Source of the DNA: Bradyrhizobium erythrophlei
GTDB taxonomy: Bacteria; Pseudomonadota; Alphaproteobacteria; Rhizobiales; Xanthobacteraceae
Assembly (NCBI GenBank): GCA_900129675.1
Contig: FSRD01000001.1
Coordinates: 4,763,501 to 4,827,500 of the forward strand
Length of the DNA: 64,000 nt
Direction: 5' to 3'
Below the pieces are notes generated by a model, which worked only from the letters and a program-made list of their open reading frames with translations, searched no databases and was not told where the DNA came from. Positions 23,716 to 32,068 of the stretch are shown here, in pieces (position 1 is the stretch's first letter; every line of letters starts with the position of its first letter). Position numbers and translations under genes: made by a program.

Positions 23716-23820
23716 CTAGGCTAGCTTAAATGCGAGAACGACCCAGCTTGAGCACAACAGCACAAGAGCGGCCACGATTAGCGCGAGGAATCCGTCGGAC
23801 ACGATGTCATGATCACGCAT
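23716..23820 (-). CDS. 34-aa small membrane protein
   Basis: The ATG is preceded by a perfect AGGAGG at ideal distance. The product begins MRDHDIVSDGF and consists of one hydrophobic helix (LALIVAALVLLCSSWVVLAF) with a short KLA end. The strong ribosome site and hydrophobic design support a true microprotein. Function unknown. Confidence 0.6.
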   Translation of the reverse strand: MRDHDIVSDGFLALIVAALVLLCSSWVVLAFKLA

Positions 23821-24125
23821 GGTACACCTCCTGTCGCTGACGGAGGCTGGTCCGAATTTATTAAAGCTTTCGGAATCGGCTTAACGCACCGCGATTCGAA
23901 AGAGTGTGCGTTGAAATGTGCATAGATAGCTAGGCGATTGAAAACTTATATTATAATCAATGGGTTATTGTCATATTTGGCGGAAGGGGTGTCCGGCGAT
24001 TTGTTGCGGGCGGCGGTCGGGGGGCAAAGCCAGCGGCCTAGCCCCGCATTCCCCCGTTGGGCAGATGATGGTAGGACAGCCTTGGCAACCGCCGCTGCCC
24101 ACCAGCGTTTCCCAAAACCCGACCG
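23821..24125. other. AT-rich intergenic region between divergent genes
   Basis: It contains a locally AT-rich segment (23938-23980) with TATAAT at 23952-23957, the best -10 candidate for the methyltransferase gene at 24126, though no -35 box at 17 bases is convincing. Nothing else recognised. Confidence 0.35.
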
Positions 24126-25481
24126 ATGAAAAACGACCAGATCCTGAGCCAGATTTCCGAATTCTGCCGCCAGGCCGACATGGCGGAGACGACGTTTGGC
24201 CGCCGCGCCGTCAACGACGGCAAGCTGGTGCATCGGTTGCGCGAGGGCAAGCGCATCACCATCGACACCCTGGACCGGATCCAGGCCTATATCGCGGCGT
24301 CCACGCCGGGCGGGCTGCCGCCGCCGCGCGGGCTCCAAGTGCCGCCGGAGAAGCGCGACCCCAGGGGCAATTTCCGCTTCTTCGAGAACCGCCAGAAATA
24401 CCTGCTGTTCGTCCATACCTGCAGCGAAAAGCGGGTGATCGCCGAACGGGTGGCGCTGGAGCTCTCCAGCCTTCACCCCCGGCCGCCGGCGCTGCGGGTG
24501 TTCGACGCCGGCGTCGGCGACGGCACGGTCCTGGCGCGGGTGATGCGCTCCATGCATGGCCGCTTTCCCCATATGCCGTTCTATATCGCCGGCAAGGAGC
24601 TCAGCCTCGAGGACGTCCGGCTCACGCTTGACAAGGTGCCGGACCGGCTGTTCGAGCATCCAGCGACCGTCTTTGTGCTGACCAATATGTATTATGCCGA
24701 GGCGCCCTGGCTGACCCCAGCTTTGCCAGCGGCTGCGGCGGGCATGATCTGGCACGAAGTCGGGCTCCGGGGAGCGTCTTCCGGCGATTTCGAGACGCAG
24801 ATCGCGGAACTCGGCCCATTTCTTGAGCAGAACTGGCGGGCCAATGTCAGCCCGCGTTCGGGCATGCCGATCTATGAACGCCCGGTGGCGCTGGTGCTGT
24901 ACCGGGAGGATCACCGGTTCCTGCTTGATTCGATCATCCCGCGGGCGGGCCGTTCCGAGGCCAATTTCGATCTTGTGATCGCTTCCCAGCCCTACCGGGC
25001 CAAATCCTCTGTGAATTTCCGCGCCAAGCGCATTATTGCGCCGCTCGCGCGGGCGTTGCGGGCCGGGGGCCGTTTGATTGGAATTCACTCCCACGGGCAG
25101 GATCCGGGCCTCGAAATCATCCAGGCGGTCTGGCCCGGAGAAAATCCTTTCGTCGTAAGCCGTCATGAGCTATTGCGCGCGGTGAAATACGAGCTCGGAT
25201 CGGCCGGACGCGACCTTAACTTTAATGCCTATGCCGATAACCGTTCCATCTTCCGTTATGATATGGAAGCGCTGCCCAACGAGGTCACCGGCTCGATCGG
25301 AACCTCGACGGCCTTTGCAGCGTGGAATGCGGCAGTGTATGTCGCCCAGATCGAAGACGACCGGTTGACGGAAATGACAGAAAACAGCCGGACCCTCGAT
25401 GCCACCAGAGAGGTTCTGCGCAAGCATAACGGGCTTTGGTTTTACGACGAATCCTACGTCATTTCGCGTCGTCGCGACTGA
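24126..25481 (+). CDS. Class I SAM methyltransferase-like protein with HTH-like N-terminus
   Basis: A 451-residue protein. Residues 1-60 (FCRQADMAETTFGRRAVNDG, LREGKRITIDTLDRIQAYI) resemble a compact helix-turn-helix region seen in small alphaproteobacterial regulators. After a Pro-rich linker, a methyltransferase-like fold begins: motif I VFDAGVGDGTVL (about residue 125), a later FDLVIASQPYR in the motif IV position and HSHGQDPG. It sits 61 bases before metK and two genes before ahcY, in one direction, so it may use, sense or regulate SAM. No substrate is evident, and whether it binds DNA is inference. No clear ribosome site precedes the ATG. Confidence 0.7.
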   Translation: MKNDQILSQISEFCRQADMAETTFGRRAVNDGKLVHRLREGKRITIDTLDRIQAYIAASTPGGLPPPRGLQVPPEKRDPRGNFRFFENRQKYLLFVHTCSEKRVIAERVALELSSLHPRPPALRVFDAGVGDGTVLARVMRSMHGRFPHMPFYIAGKELSLEDVRLTLDKVPDRLFEHPATVFVLTNMYYAEAPWLTPALPAAAAGMIWHEVGLRGASSGDFETQIAELGPFLEQNWRANVSPRSGMPIYERPVALVLYREDHRFLLDSIIPRAGRSEANFDLVIASQPYRAKSSVNFRAKRIIAPLARALRAGGRLIGIHSHGQDPGLEIIQAVWPGENPFVVSRHELLRAVKYELGSAGRDLNFNAYADNRSIFRYDMEALPNEVTGSIGTSTAFAAWNAAVYVAQIEDDRLTEMTENSRTLDATREVLRKHNGLWFYDESYVISRRRD

Positions 25482-25542
25482 CATTCCGGGATAGTTCACA
25501 AAGAGAGCCGCCGACGTCGGGCGGAAACAAGGGGTTTTGTCG

Positions 25543-26739
25543 ATGCGCGCGTCTTATCTGTTCACCTCAGAGTCGGTCTCCGAAGGCCATCCGGACAAGG
25601 TCTGCGACCGCATTTCCGACGAGATCGTCGACCTGTTTTTCCGCGAAGGCCCGAAGGCGGGGATTGATCCCTGGGCGATCCGTGCGGCTTGCGAAACGCT
25701 TGCCACCACCAACAAGGTGGTGATCGCCGGCGAAACCCGCGGTCCCAAATCCGTCACCAACGACCAGATCGAAAGCGTGGTGCGCGCGGCCATCAAGGAC
25801 ATCGGCTACGAGCAGGAAGGTTTTCACTGGGATACCTGCGATATCGAGATCCTGCTGCATCCCCAATCCGCCGATATCGCGCAAGGCGTCGATGCGCTGC
25901 AGCCCGGCACCAACAAGGAAGAGGGCGCGGGCGACCAGGGCATCATGTTCGGCTATGCCTGCAACGAGACACCCGATCTGATGCCGGCGCCGATCTTCTA
26001 TGCCCACAAGATTTTGCGCCTAATCTCGGAAGCCCGCCACTCCGGCATAGAGAAGGTGCTGGGCCCGGACTCCAAGAGTCAGGTTACGGTGCAATATGAA
26101 AACGGCAAGCCGGTCGGCGTGCGCGAGATCGTGGTCTCGCATCAGCATCTGGTCGAAGACATGACCTCGGAGCAGGTCCGCGAACGCGTCGAGCCCTATG
26201 TGCGCGAGGCGCTGCCCAAGGACTGGATCAACGGCAAGACCATCTGGCACGTCAACCCAACCGGCAAATTCTTCATCGGCGGTCCCGACGGCGACGCAGG
26301 CCTTACCGGCCGCAAGATCATCGTCGACACCTATGGCGGTGCTGCCCCCCATGGCGGTGGCGCGTTCTCGGGCAAGGACCCGACCAAGGTCGACCGTTCG
26401 GCCGCCTATGCCGCGCGCTATGTCGCCAAGAACGTCGTTGCCGCCGGTCTCGCCGACCGCTGCACGCTGCAGCTCGCCTACGCCATCGGCGTGGCGCGGC
26501 CGCTGTCGATCTATATCGATACCCACGGTACCGGAAAGGTGCCGGAGGAAAAGCTCGAGAAGGTTGTGGCCGAGTCGATGGACCTCACCCCACGCGGCAT
26601 CCGCAAGCATCTCGATCTGAACCGGCCGATCTATGCGCGAACCTCGTCCTACGGACATTTCGGCCGCACGCCGGATAATGAGGGTGGCTTCTCGTGGGAA
26701 AAAACCGATCTCGCCGAGACGCTGAAGCGCGCCGTCTGA
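25543..26739 (+). CDS. metK: S-adenosylmethionine synthase
   Basis: Makes SAM from methionine and ATP in the cytoplasm; 398 aa, the family length. N-terminal FTSESVSEGHPDKVCD carries the catalytic His and Asp; GEGDQG-type loop appears as GAGDQGIMFGYA, and the phosphate-binding GGGAFSGKDPTKVDRSAAY is complete. The ATG at 25543 follows AAGGGG; a TTG two codons earlier is possible. It is 61 bases after the HTH-methyltransferase gene and is followed by a terminator, then ahcY. I looked for a known SAM riboswitch in the leader and saw no match. Confidence 0.97.
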   Translation: MRASYLFTSESVSEGHPDKVCDRISDEIVDLFFREGPKAGIDPWAIRAACETLATTNKVVIAGETRGPKSVTNDQIESVVRAAIKDIGYEQEGFHWDTCDIEILLHPQSADIAQGVDALQPGTNKEEGAGDQGIMFGYACNETPDLMPAPIFYAHKILRLISEARHSGIEKVLGPDSKSQVTVQYENGKPVGVREIVVSHQHLVEDMTSEQVRERVEPYVREALPKDWINGKTIWHVNPTGKFFIGGPDGDAGLTGRKIIVDTYGGAAPHGGGAFSGKDPTKVDRSAAYAARYVAKNVVAAGLADRCTLQLAYAIGVARPLSIYIDTHGTGKVPEEKLEKVVAESMDLTPRGIRKHLDLNRPIYARTSSYGHFGRTPDNEGGFSWEKTDLAETLKRAV

Positions 26740-26761
26740 CTTTCTCCGTAATTGTCTTGCG

Positions 26762-26802
26762 TATTCCGGAAAGCACCTGCGCTTTTCGGAATATGCTTTT
26801 TT
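26762..26802 (+). terminator. Rho-independent terminator after metK
   Basis: Stem TATTCCGGAAAGC / GCTTTTCGGAATA (one G-T pair) with loop ACCTGC, followed by TGCTTTTTT. It separates metK from ahcY, so ahcY may have its own promoter or depend on read-through. Confidence 0.75.
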
Positions 26803-26816
26803 AAGGGATCAACCGC

Positions 26817-28247
26817 ATGACCGTCGCCGCCAAGAAGCCCGCCTTCACTGACTACATCGTCAAGGACATTTCGCTCGCCGAGTTCGGCCGCAAGGAAATC
26901 TCGCTGGCCGAGACAGAGATGCCGGGCCTGATGGCGACGCGCGAGGAATATGGCCCGAAGCAGCCCCTGAAGGGGGCGCGCATCGCGGGCTCGCTGCACA
27001 TGACGATCCAGACCGCGGTCCTGATCGAGACGCTCGCAGCCCTCGGCGCCGACATCCGCTGGGTCTCCTGCAACATCTATTCGACGCAGGACCACGCGGC
27101 GGCGGCGATCGCCGCCGCGGGCATTCCGGTGTTCGCGGTCAAGGGCGAAACGCTCACTGAATATTGGGACTACACCGCAAAGCTGTTCGACTGGCACGGC
27201 GGCGGCACGCCCAACATGATCCTCGACGACGGCGGCGACGCCACCATGCTGGTGCATCACGGACTGCGCGCCGAGCAGGGCGACGTGAAATTCCTCGACA
27301 AGCCGGGCTCGGAAGAAGAGGAAGTCTTCTTCGCGCTGATCAAGAAGCTCTTGAAGGAAAAGCCGAAGGGCTGGTTCGCCGAGATCGCGAAAAACATCAA
27401 GGGTGTCTCCGAAGAGACTACCACGGGCGTGCATCGTCTCTACGAGATGGAGAAGAAGGGCACGCTGCTGTTCCCGGCGATCAACGTCAACGACAGCGTA
27501 ACCAAATCGAAATTCGACAATCTCTATGGCTGCCGCGAGTCGCTGGTCGACGGCATTCGGCGCGGCACCGACGTGATGATGTCGGGCAAGGTGGCGATGG
27601 TCGCGGGTTTCGGCGATGTCGGCAAGGGCTCGGCGGCGTCGCTGCGCCAGGCCGGCTGCCGCGTCATGGTGTCCGAAGTCGATCCGATCTGCGCGCTGCA
27701 GGCGGCGATGGAAGGCTATGAAGTCGTGACGATGGAAGATGCCGCGCCCCGCGCCGACATCTTCGTCACCGCCACCGGCAACAAGGACATCATCACCATC
27801 GAGCACATGCGCGCGATGAAGGATCGCGCCATCGTCTGCAACATCGGCCACTTCGACAACGAGATCCAGATTGCGGGTCTGCGCAACCTGAAATGGACCA
27901 ACGTCAAGCCGCAGGTCGACGAGATCGAATTCCCCGACAAGCACCGCATCATCCTGTTGTCGGAAGGCCGCCTCGTGAACCTCGGTAACGCCATGGGCCA
28001 TCCGTCCTTCGTGATGTCGGCGTCGTTCACCAACCAGACGCTGGCGCAGATCGAACTCTGGGCCAACAACAAGAACGGCCAATACGCGAAGAAAGTCTAC
28101 GTGCTGCCGAAGTCGCTGGACGAGAAGGTAGCGCGGCTGCATCTCGCCAAGATCGGCGTCAAGCTGACCGAGCTGCGCAAGGACCAGGCCGACTATATCG
28201 GCGTCAAGCCGGAAGGCCCGTTCAAGTCGGATCATTACCGCTATTGA
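26817..28247 (+). CDS. ahcY: Adenosylhomocysteinase
   Basis: Hydrolyses S-adenosylhomocysteine to adenosine and homocysteine, removing the inhibitor formed by methyltransferases. 476 aa, with the 40-residue insert (HGGGTPNMILDDGGDATMLVH to about residue 200) typical of the longer bacterial class. The NAD-binding motif AGFGDVGKGSA is near residue 263, and the C-terminal KSDHYRY is the invariant family end that contacts the neighbouring subunit. AAGGG lies upstream of the ATG. With metK it forms a SAM supply and recycling set. Confidence 0.97.
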   Translation: MTVAAKKPAFTDYIVKDISLAEFGRKEISLAETEMPGLMATREEYGPKQPLKGARIAGSLHMTIQTAVLIETLAALGADIRWVSCNIYSTQDHAAAAIAAAGIPVFAVKGETLTEYWDYTAKLFDWHGGGTPNMILDDGGDATMLVHHGLRAEQGDVKFLDKPGSEEEEVFFALIKKLLKEKPKGWFAEIAKNIKGVSEETTTGVHRLYEMEKKGTLLFPAINVNDSVTKSKFDNLYGCRESLVDGIRRGTDVMMSGKVAMVAGFGDVGKGSAASLRQAGCRVMVSEVDPICALQAAMEGYEVVTMEDAAPRADIFVTATGNKDIITIEHMRAMKDRAIVCNIGHFDNEIQIAGLRNLKWTNVKPQVDEIEFPDKHRIILLSEGRLVNLGNAMGHPSFVMSASFTNQTLAQIELWANNKNGQYAKKVYVLPKSLDEKVARLHLAKIGVKLTELRKDQADYIGVKPEGPFKSDHYRY

Positions 28248-28258
28248 TTGTTGAAATC

Positions 28259-28352
28259 GTCATTCCGGGGCCCGCGCGAGCGCGAACCCGGAATCTCGTA
28301 CGACGACCTCTGGATTCCGGGTTCGCGAGTTTCACTCGCGCCCCGGAATGAC
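28259..28352. repeat. Intergenic palindromic repeat (cattccgggg class), second copy
   Basis: Starts GTCATTCCGGGGCCCGCG and ends GCCCCGGAATGACC, with internal matching arms ACCCGGAATC / GATTCCGGGT. It is the best preserved copy of the class seen at 1505-1599 and lies just after ahcY. Confidence 0.7.
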
Positions 28353-28367
28353 CGTGGTAGATATCAT

Positions 28368-28396
28368 AGGCCCCGGAGCAATCCGGGGCCTTTCAT
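28368..28396. terminator. Rho-independent terminator after ahcY
   Basis: Stem AGGCCCCGGA / TCCGGGGCCT with loop GCAA, followed by TTCATTTGTT. Confidence 0.75.
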
Positions 28397-28471
28397 TTGT
28401 TGCTTTTCGCCGGCTTGCTGACTAACTGGTCGTGACAGGGCACCCGAGAGGCCCGTCCCGGGGAGACCGCG

Positions 28472-29932
28472 ATGGCAGCAGAACACTTCGACGTCCTGAT
28501 CGTCGGCGCCGGCCTGTCCGGCATCGGCGCGGGCTATCATTTGCAGGAAAAGTGCCCCGGCAAGAGCTACGCCATTCTCGAGGGCCGCGATTGCATCGGC
28601 GGCACCTGGGATCTGTTCCGCTATCCCGGTATCCGTTCCGACAGCGACATGTTCACGCTGGGCTATTCGTTCAAGCCGTGGACCGAGGCGAAGGCGATCG
28701 CGGACGGGCCGCGGATCCTGAACTATGTTCGCGAGACCGCATCCGACAACGGCATCGACAAGAAGATCCGCTTCAACCATCGCGTCAAACGCGCGTCGTG
28801 GTCGTCGCAGGATGCACGCTGGACGGTGGAGGCTGAACGCCAGGTCGGCGAGGGCGGTACCGAGATCGTGCGCTTCACCTGCAATTTCCTGTTCATGTGC
28901 TCGGGCTATTACAAATACGAGGAAGGCTATACGCCGGAGTTTGCCGGCACCGCGGATTTTGCCGGCCGCATCGTGCACCCGCAGAAATGGCCGGAACAAC
29001 TCGACTATGCCGGCAAGCGCGTGGTCGTGATCGGCTCCGGCGCTACTGCGGTGACGCTGGTGCCGGAGATGGCCAGGACCGCGGCCCATGTCACCATGCT
29101 GCAGCGTTCGCCGACCTATGTGGTGGCGCGGCCGGCGGAGGATGCGCTCGCCAACAAACTGCGGCGCAATCTGTCCGCCAAACTCGCCTATCATCTGATC
29201 CGCTGGCGCAACGTGCTGTTCGGCATGTATTTCTTCCAGCTCTCGAGGCGCAAACCCGAGCGCGTCAAGCAGTTGATCCTGGGCGGCGTCAAAATGGCGC
29301 TCGGGCCGGACTACGACATCGCCACGCATTTTACGCCGCGTTACAATCCCTGGGATCAGCGGCTGTGCCTGGTGCCCGATGGCGACCTGTTCCGCTCGAT
29401 CAAGGACAAGCGCGCCTCCGTCGTCACCAACGAGATCGACGCCTTCACGAAAAGCGGCATCAAGCTGAAGGACGGCAGCGAACTCGAGGCCGACATCATC
29501 GTCACCGCCACCGGCTTGAACCTGCAGGTGCTCGGCGGGCTCGAGGTCAGCGTCGACGGCCGCCAGGTCGATTTTGCGAAAACGCTGAACTACAAGGGCA
29601 TGATGTATTCGGACATACCGAACATGGCCTCCGCGTTCGGCTACACCAACGCGTCGTGGACGCTGAAATGCGACCTCACCTGCGAGTATGTCTGCCGCCT
29701 GATCAATTACATGGACCGGCACGGCTACCGGCAATGCATGCCGCATAATCTCGATCCCACGATCTCGGAACTGCCGTCGCTGGATTTCTCGTCCGGCTAT
29801 GTGCAACGTTCGATCGCGAAGTTGCCGAAGCAGGGCTCGAAACGGCCGTGGCGGCTCTACCAGAATTACGCGCTCGACATCGTCACGCTGCGCTACGGCA
29901 AGGTCGATGACGGCGTGATGCAGTATTCGTGA
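28472..29932 (+). CDS. Flavin-binding monooxygenase, Baeyer-Villiger/EthA-like
   Basis: A 486-residue FAD- and NADPH-dependent monooxygenase. The FAD motif GAGLSGIGAG is at residues 12-21, followed by ILEGRDCIGGTWDLFRYPGIRSDSD, which holds the WDLFRYPG(I/V)RSDS core typical of EthA-type enzymes; the NADPH motif GSGATAVTL is near residue 189. Such enzymes convert ketones to esters or oxidise sulfur; substrate unknown. GGGGAGACCGCG lies upstream of the ATG. It is separate from the hydrolase downstream by 270 bases with its own promoter, yet a monooxygenase-hydrolase pair could act in sequence on ketones, which is inference. Confidence 0.9.
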   Translation: MAAEHFDVLIVGAGLSGIGAGYHLQEKCPGKSYAILEGRDCIGGTWDLFRYPGIRSDSDMFTLGYSFKPWTEAKAIADGPRILNYVRETASDNGIDKKIRFNHRVKRASWSSQDARWTVEAERQVGEGGTEIVRFTCNFLFMCSGYYKYEEGYTPEFAGTADFAGRIVHPQKWPEQLDYAGKRVVVIGSGATAVTLVPEMARTAAHVTMLQRSPTYVVARPAEDALANKLRRNLSAKLAYHLIRWRNVLFGMYFFQLSRRKPERVKQLILGGVKMALGPDYDIATHFTPRYNPWDQRLCLVPDGDLFRSIKDKRASVVTNEIDAFTKSGIKLKDGSELEADIIVTATGLNLQVLGGLEVSVDGRQVDFAKTLNYKGMMYSDIPNMASAFGYTNASWTLKCDLTCEYVCRLINYMDRHGYRQCMPHNLDPTISELPSLDFSSGYVQRSIAKLPKQGSKRPWRLYQNYALDIVTLRYGKVDDGVMQYS

Positions 29933-30017
29933 CGGGCAGGGCGCTTCAGCGCCGCTGATCTCGTTCAGGGCTCGTCTACAGCAAAGCGCAAGCACACGAG
30001 GAAGTGATGTTCCGCAG

Positions 30018-30048
30018 CGATATATATCGCATCCGATTGAATCGGAAG
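30018..30048. promoter_or_regulatory. Upstream operator copy (cgatatatatcgcat)
   Basis: The 15-mer CGATATATATCGCAT contains the perfect 12-bp palindrome CGATATATATCG and is followed by a second inverted repeat CCGATTGAATCGG. The same 15-mer occurs 56 bases downstream; extended over 29 bases the two agree at 25 positions. It lies just before the -35 box at 30051. Confidence 0.6.
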
Positions 30049-30050
30049 CA

Positions 30051-30103
30051 TTGACAGCCGGGCCAGTTTTCACCGATATATATCGCATACGAATTAAGCG
30101 GAT
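30051..30103 (+). promoter_or_regulatory. Promoter with overlapping operator for the alpha/beta hydrolase gene
   Basis: A perfect -35 TTGACA at 30051-30056 is followed after 17-18 bases by the -10 region GATATA/TATATA, which lies inside the second copy of the operator (CGATATATATCGCAT at 30074-30088). A protein bound there would block RNA polymerase, so repression and release by a ligand is the simplest model. The regulator is not encoded nearby. Confidence 0.55.
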
Positions 30104-30204
30104 ACGATGTAACACAGGAGGCCTGCCCGCCGGTATCGGGCCGGCGATCTCTGCAGGCCGGGCCACGCAGTTCCGGCTACCCACAGAACCAAGGAGGTTC
30201 AGCC

Positions 30205-31272
30205 ATGGATACGATCACCACATCCGAACCGATCAACCTGCAGCGCCGCCGCTTCTTTGGCGCCGCGGCCGGAGCGGTCGCCGCGGCCCAGTTCATCACG
30301 ACGGGTTCCGCGGCCGCGCAATCCAGCACCGGAAAACCGGATGGCGCGGCCGCGATCAAGCCGGGCACGAACACATCGTTCGCCGCACTGAAGCAGATCG
30401 ATGCCGGCCTTCTGAATGTCGGTTACGCCGAGGCCGGGCCCGCCGATGGTCCTGCCGTCATTCTTCTGCACGGCTGGCCCTACGACATTTACAGTTTTGT
30501 CGACGTCGCGCCGCTGCTGGCGTCGGCGGGTTACCACGTGATTGTCCCCTATCTGCGCGGCTATGGCACCACGCGCTTTCTTTCCAGCGATACCTTCCGC
30601 AATGGCCAGCCATCGGCGATCGCGGTCGATGCCATTGCCTTGATGGACGCGCTCAAGATCGAGAAAGCCATCGTCGCGGGCTTCGATTGGGGAGCGCGCA
30701 CGGCCGACATCATGGCGGCGCTCTGGCCGGAACGCTGCAAAGCGCTTGTCTCGGTGAGCGGCTATTTGATCGGCAGCCAGGAAGCCGGCAAGATGCCGCT
30801 GCCGCCAAAAGCCGAGCTGCAGTGGTGGTACCAGTTCTATTTCGCCACCGAACGCGGCCGCGCCGGCTACGAAAAATACCGGCACGATTTTGCCAAGCTG
30901 ATCTGGCAGATCGCTTCGCCGAAATGGGCCTTCGATGACGCCACCTTCGATCGCAGCGCGGCTGCCCTCGACAATCCCGATCACGTCGGCATCACGATCC
31001 ATAATTATCGCTGGCGGCAGGGTCTTGCCGAAGGCGAGACCAAATATGACGATCTGGAAAAGCGGCTTGCGGCATCGCCTGTCATCGCGGTGCCAACCAT
31101 CACCCTTGAAGGCGATGCCAATGGTGCGCCGCATCCGGAGCCCAGTTCCTATGCCAAAAAATTCTCCGGCAGATATGCCCACCGGCTCATCACCGGCGGG
31201 ATCGGGCACAATCTGCCGCAGGAAGCCCCGCAGGCTTTTGCGCAGGCCGTGATCGACGTCGCCGGTTATTGA
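30205..31272 (+). CDS. Tat-exported alpha/beta hydrolase (epoxide hydrolase/dehalogenase-like)
   Basis: A 355-residue alpha/beta hydrolase. The N-terminus carries a Tat signal (QRRRFFGAAAGAVAAA; cleavage near AAAQS), so the folded enzyme goes to the periplasm. The oxyanion segment LHGWPYDI is near residue 92, the nucleophile elbow GFDWGARTA near residue 158 has Asp in the nucleophile position as in epoxide hydrolases and haloalkane dehalogenases, and GIGHNLPQE near the C-terminus supplies the catalytic His. AAGGAGG precedes the ATG. It is a single-gene unit between an operator-flanked promoter and a long terminator hairpin. The substrate is unknown. Confidence 0.88.
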   Translation: MDTITTSEPINLQRRRFFGAAAGAVAAAQFITTGSAAAQSSTGKPDGAAAIKPGTNTSFAALKQIDAGLLNVGYAEAGPADGPAVILLHGWPYDIYSFVDVAPLLASAGYHVIVPYLRGYGTTRFLSSDTFRNGQPSAIAVDAIALMDALKIEKAIVAGFDWGARTADIMAALWPERCKALVSVSGYLIGSQEAGKMPLPPKAELQWWYQFYFATERGRAGYEKYRHDFAKLIWQIASPKWAFDDATFDRSAAALDNPDHVGITIHNYRWRQGLAEGETKYDDLEKRLAASPVIAVPTITLEGDANGAPHPEPSSYAKKFSGRYAHRLITGGIGHNLPQEAPQAFAQAVIDVAGY

Positions 31273-31282
31273 CCGCGCCATT

Positions 31283-31324
31283 GCGGGGGCTGAACGGCCG
31301 GTGTGGCGGCCGTTCAGCCCCCGC
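31283..31324. terminator. Long hairpin after the alpha/beta hydrolase gene
   Basis: A perfect 17-bp stem, GCGGGGGCTGAACGGCC / GGCCGTTCAGCCCCCGC, with an 8-base loop. There is no T run after it, so it may act through pausing or mRNA protection rather than as a classic terminator. Confidence 0.6.
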
Positions 31325-31476
31325 GTCCGATGGTCCTATGCGTTGTTTCGCGTATTCGTGGCTCCCTTCGAATCAGCGAAGGTAGTCGGACGGTTAACGC
31401 CGGATTAACCGGCGCCGCCTACGCTGCAGGGCTTGAGGTTGTGAGGCTTGAGGCTGCTGACAGCACGAGGAAGCCC

Positions 31477-31632
31477 ATGGACGCCCAGCGAATTGCCGTC
31501 GATGCCGTGGTCGCGTTGACCGATTGCGACCGTGAGGCGGTCGTCGCCTTCATCCGCAGGCTCTATCTTGCCGGCGTCAAGGACCCCAAGCGCCTGACCT
31601 TCAAGGGCCTGCAGGCGATGGCGCGGAACTGA
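31477..31632 (+). CDS. 51-aa hypothetical protein
   Basis: The product from MDAQRIAVDAVVALTDCDRE is a short helical protein with a basic C-terminus (KDPKRLTFKGLQAMA). The ATG at 31477 is preceded by CGAGGAAG. The open frame continues upstream through the long hairpin, which argues against an earlier start. Not recognised; the ribosome site and balanced composition support a real small gene. Confidence 0.5.
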   Translation: MDAQRIAVDAVVALTDCDREAVVAFIRRLYLAGVKDPKRLTFKGLQAMARN

Positions 31633-32068
31633 GCGGCTGCTCGCTCGCTGCTCGCTGGATTTCCTGATTCAGTTTTGAAACAACCACGATTGTCGTCGCC
31701 CGGCTTGCCGCCTTCGCTAAAGCTTCGGCGGGAAGGCGGGATCAGCGCCGTTCGTCTGTGCGCCGGTCGATCGCTCACGGGCTCCAATAGGAGCTGCCTT
31801 GCCATCACCATTGGCGCGCCGACGCCGCCGCGTCCACTGCATCGCGCCCTACGTTCGTGACGATCGCGAAACGCTCCTCGATCGGGCGGGAATCGGGCGA
31901 GCCTCGACGGGTTAAGCGAAATATTTTTTGAAACAGGGCTGGACAGCTCTTTGTGATTTGCCCGTCGGGCCAGGTTTGCCCATCTGCCGGTGAGCCCGCA
32001 CATCGACGATAAGGTTTTCAACGCGCTTTGGTGTCGGATAGGGTACGCGCGATCAAGAGAGGAATGAC
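31633..32068. other. Intergenic stretch with a small inverted repeat
   Basis: About 430 bases without a supported gene. An 8-bp inverted repeat CCGCCTTC / GAAGGCGG lies at 31708-31739, resembling the edges of intergenic palindromes. Nothing else seen. Confidence 0.4.

Noticed and set aside
25482..25542. Possible SAM or SAM/SAH riboswitch in the metK leader
   Set aside because: The 61-base leader has one GC-rich hairpin (GCCGCC/GGGCGG) but I could not match the conserved core or pseudoknot of the known SAM-II or SAM/SAH classes. A covariance search would decide.
26649..28235. 528-codon minus-strand frame over ahcY
   Set aside because: The opposite strand encodes a fully conserved adenosylhomocysteinase; this frame is a composition artefact.
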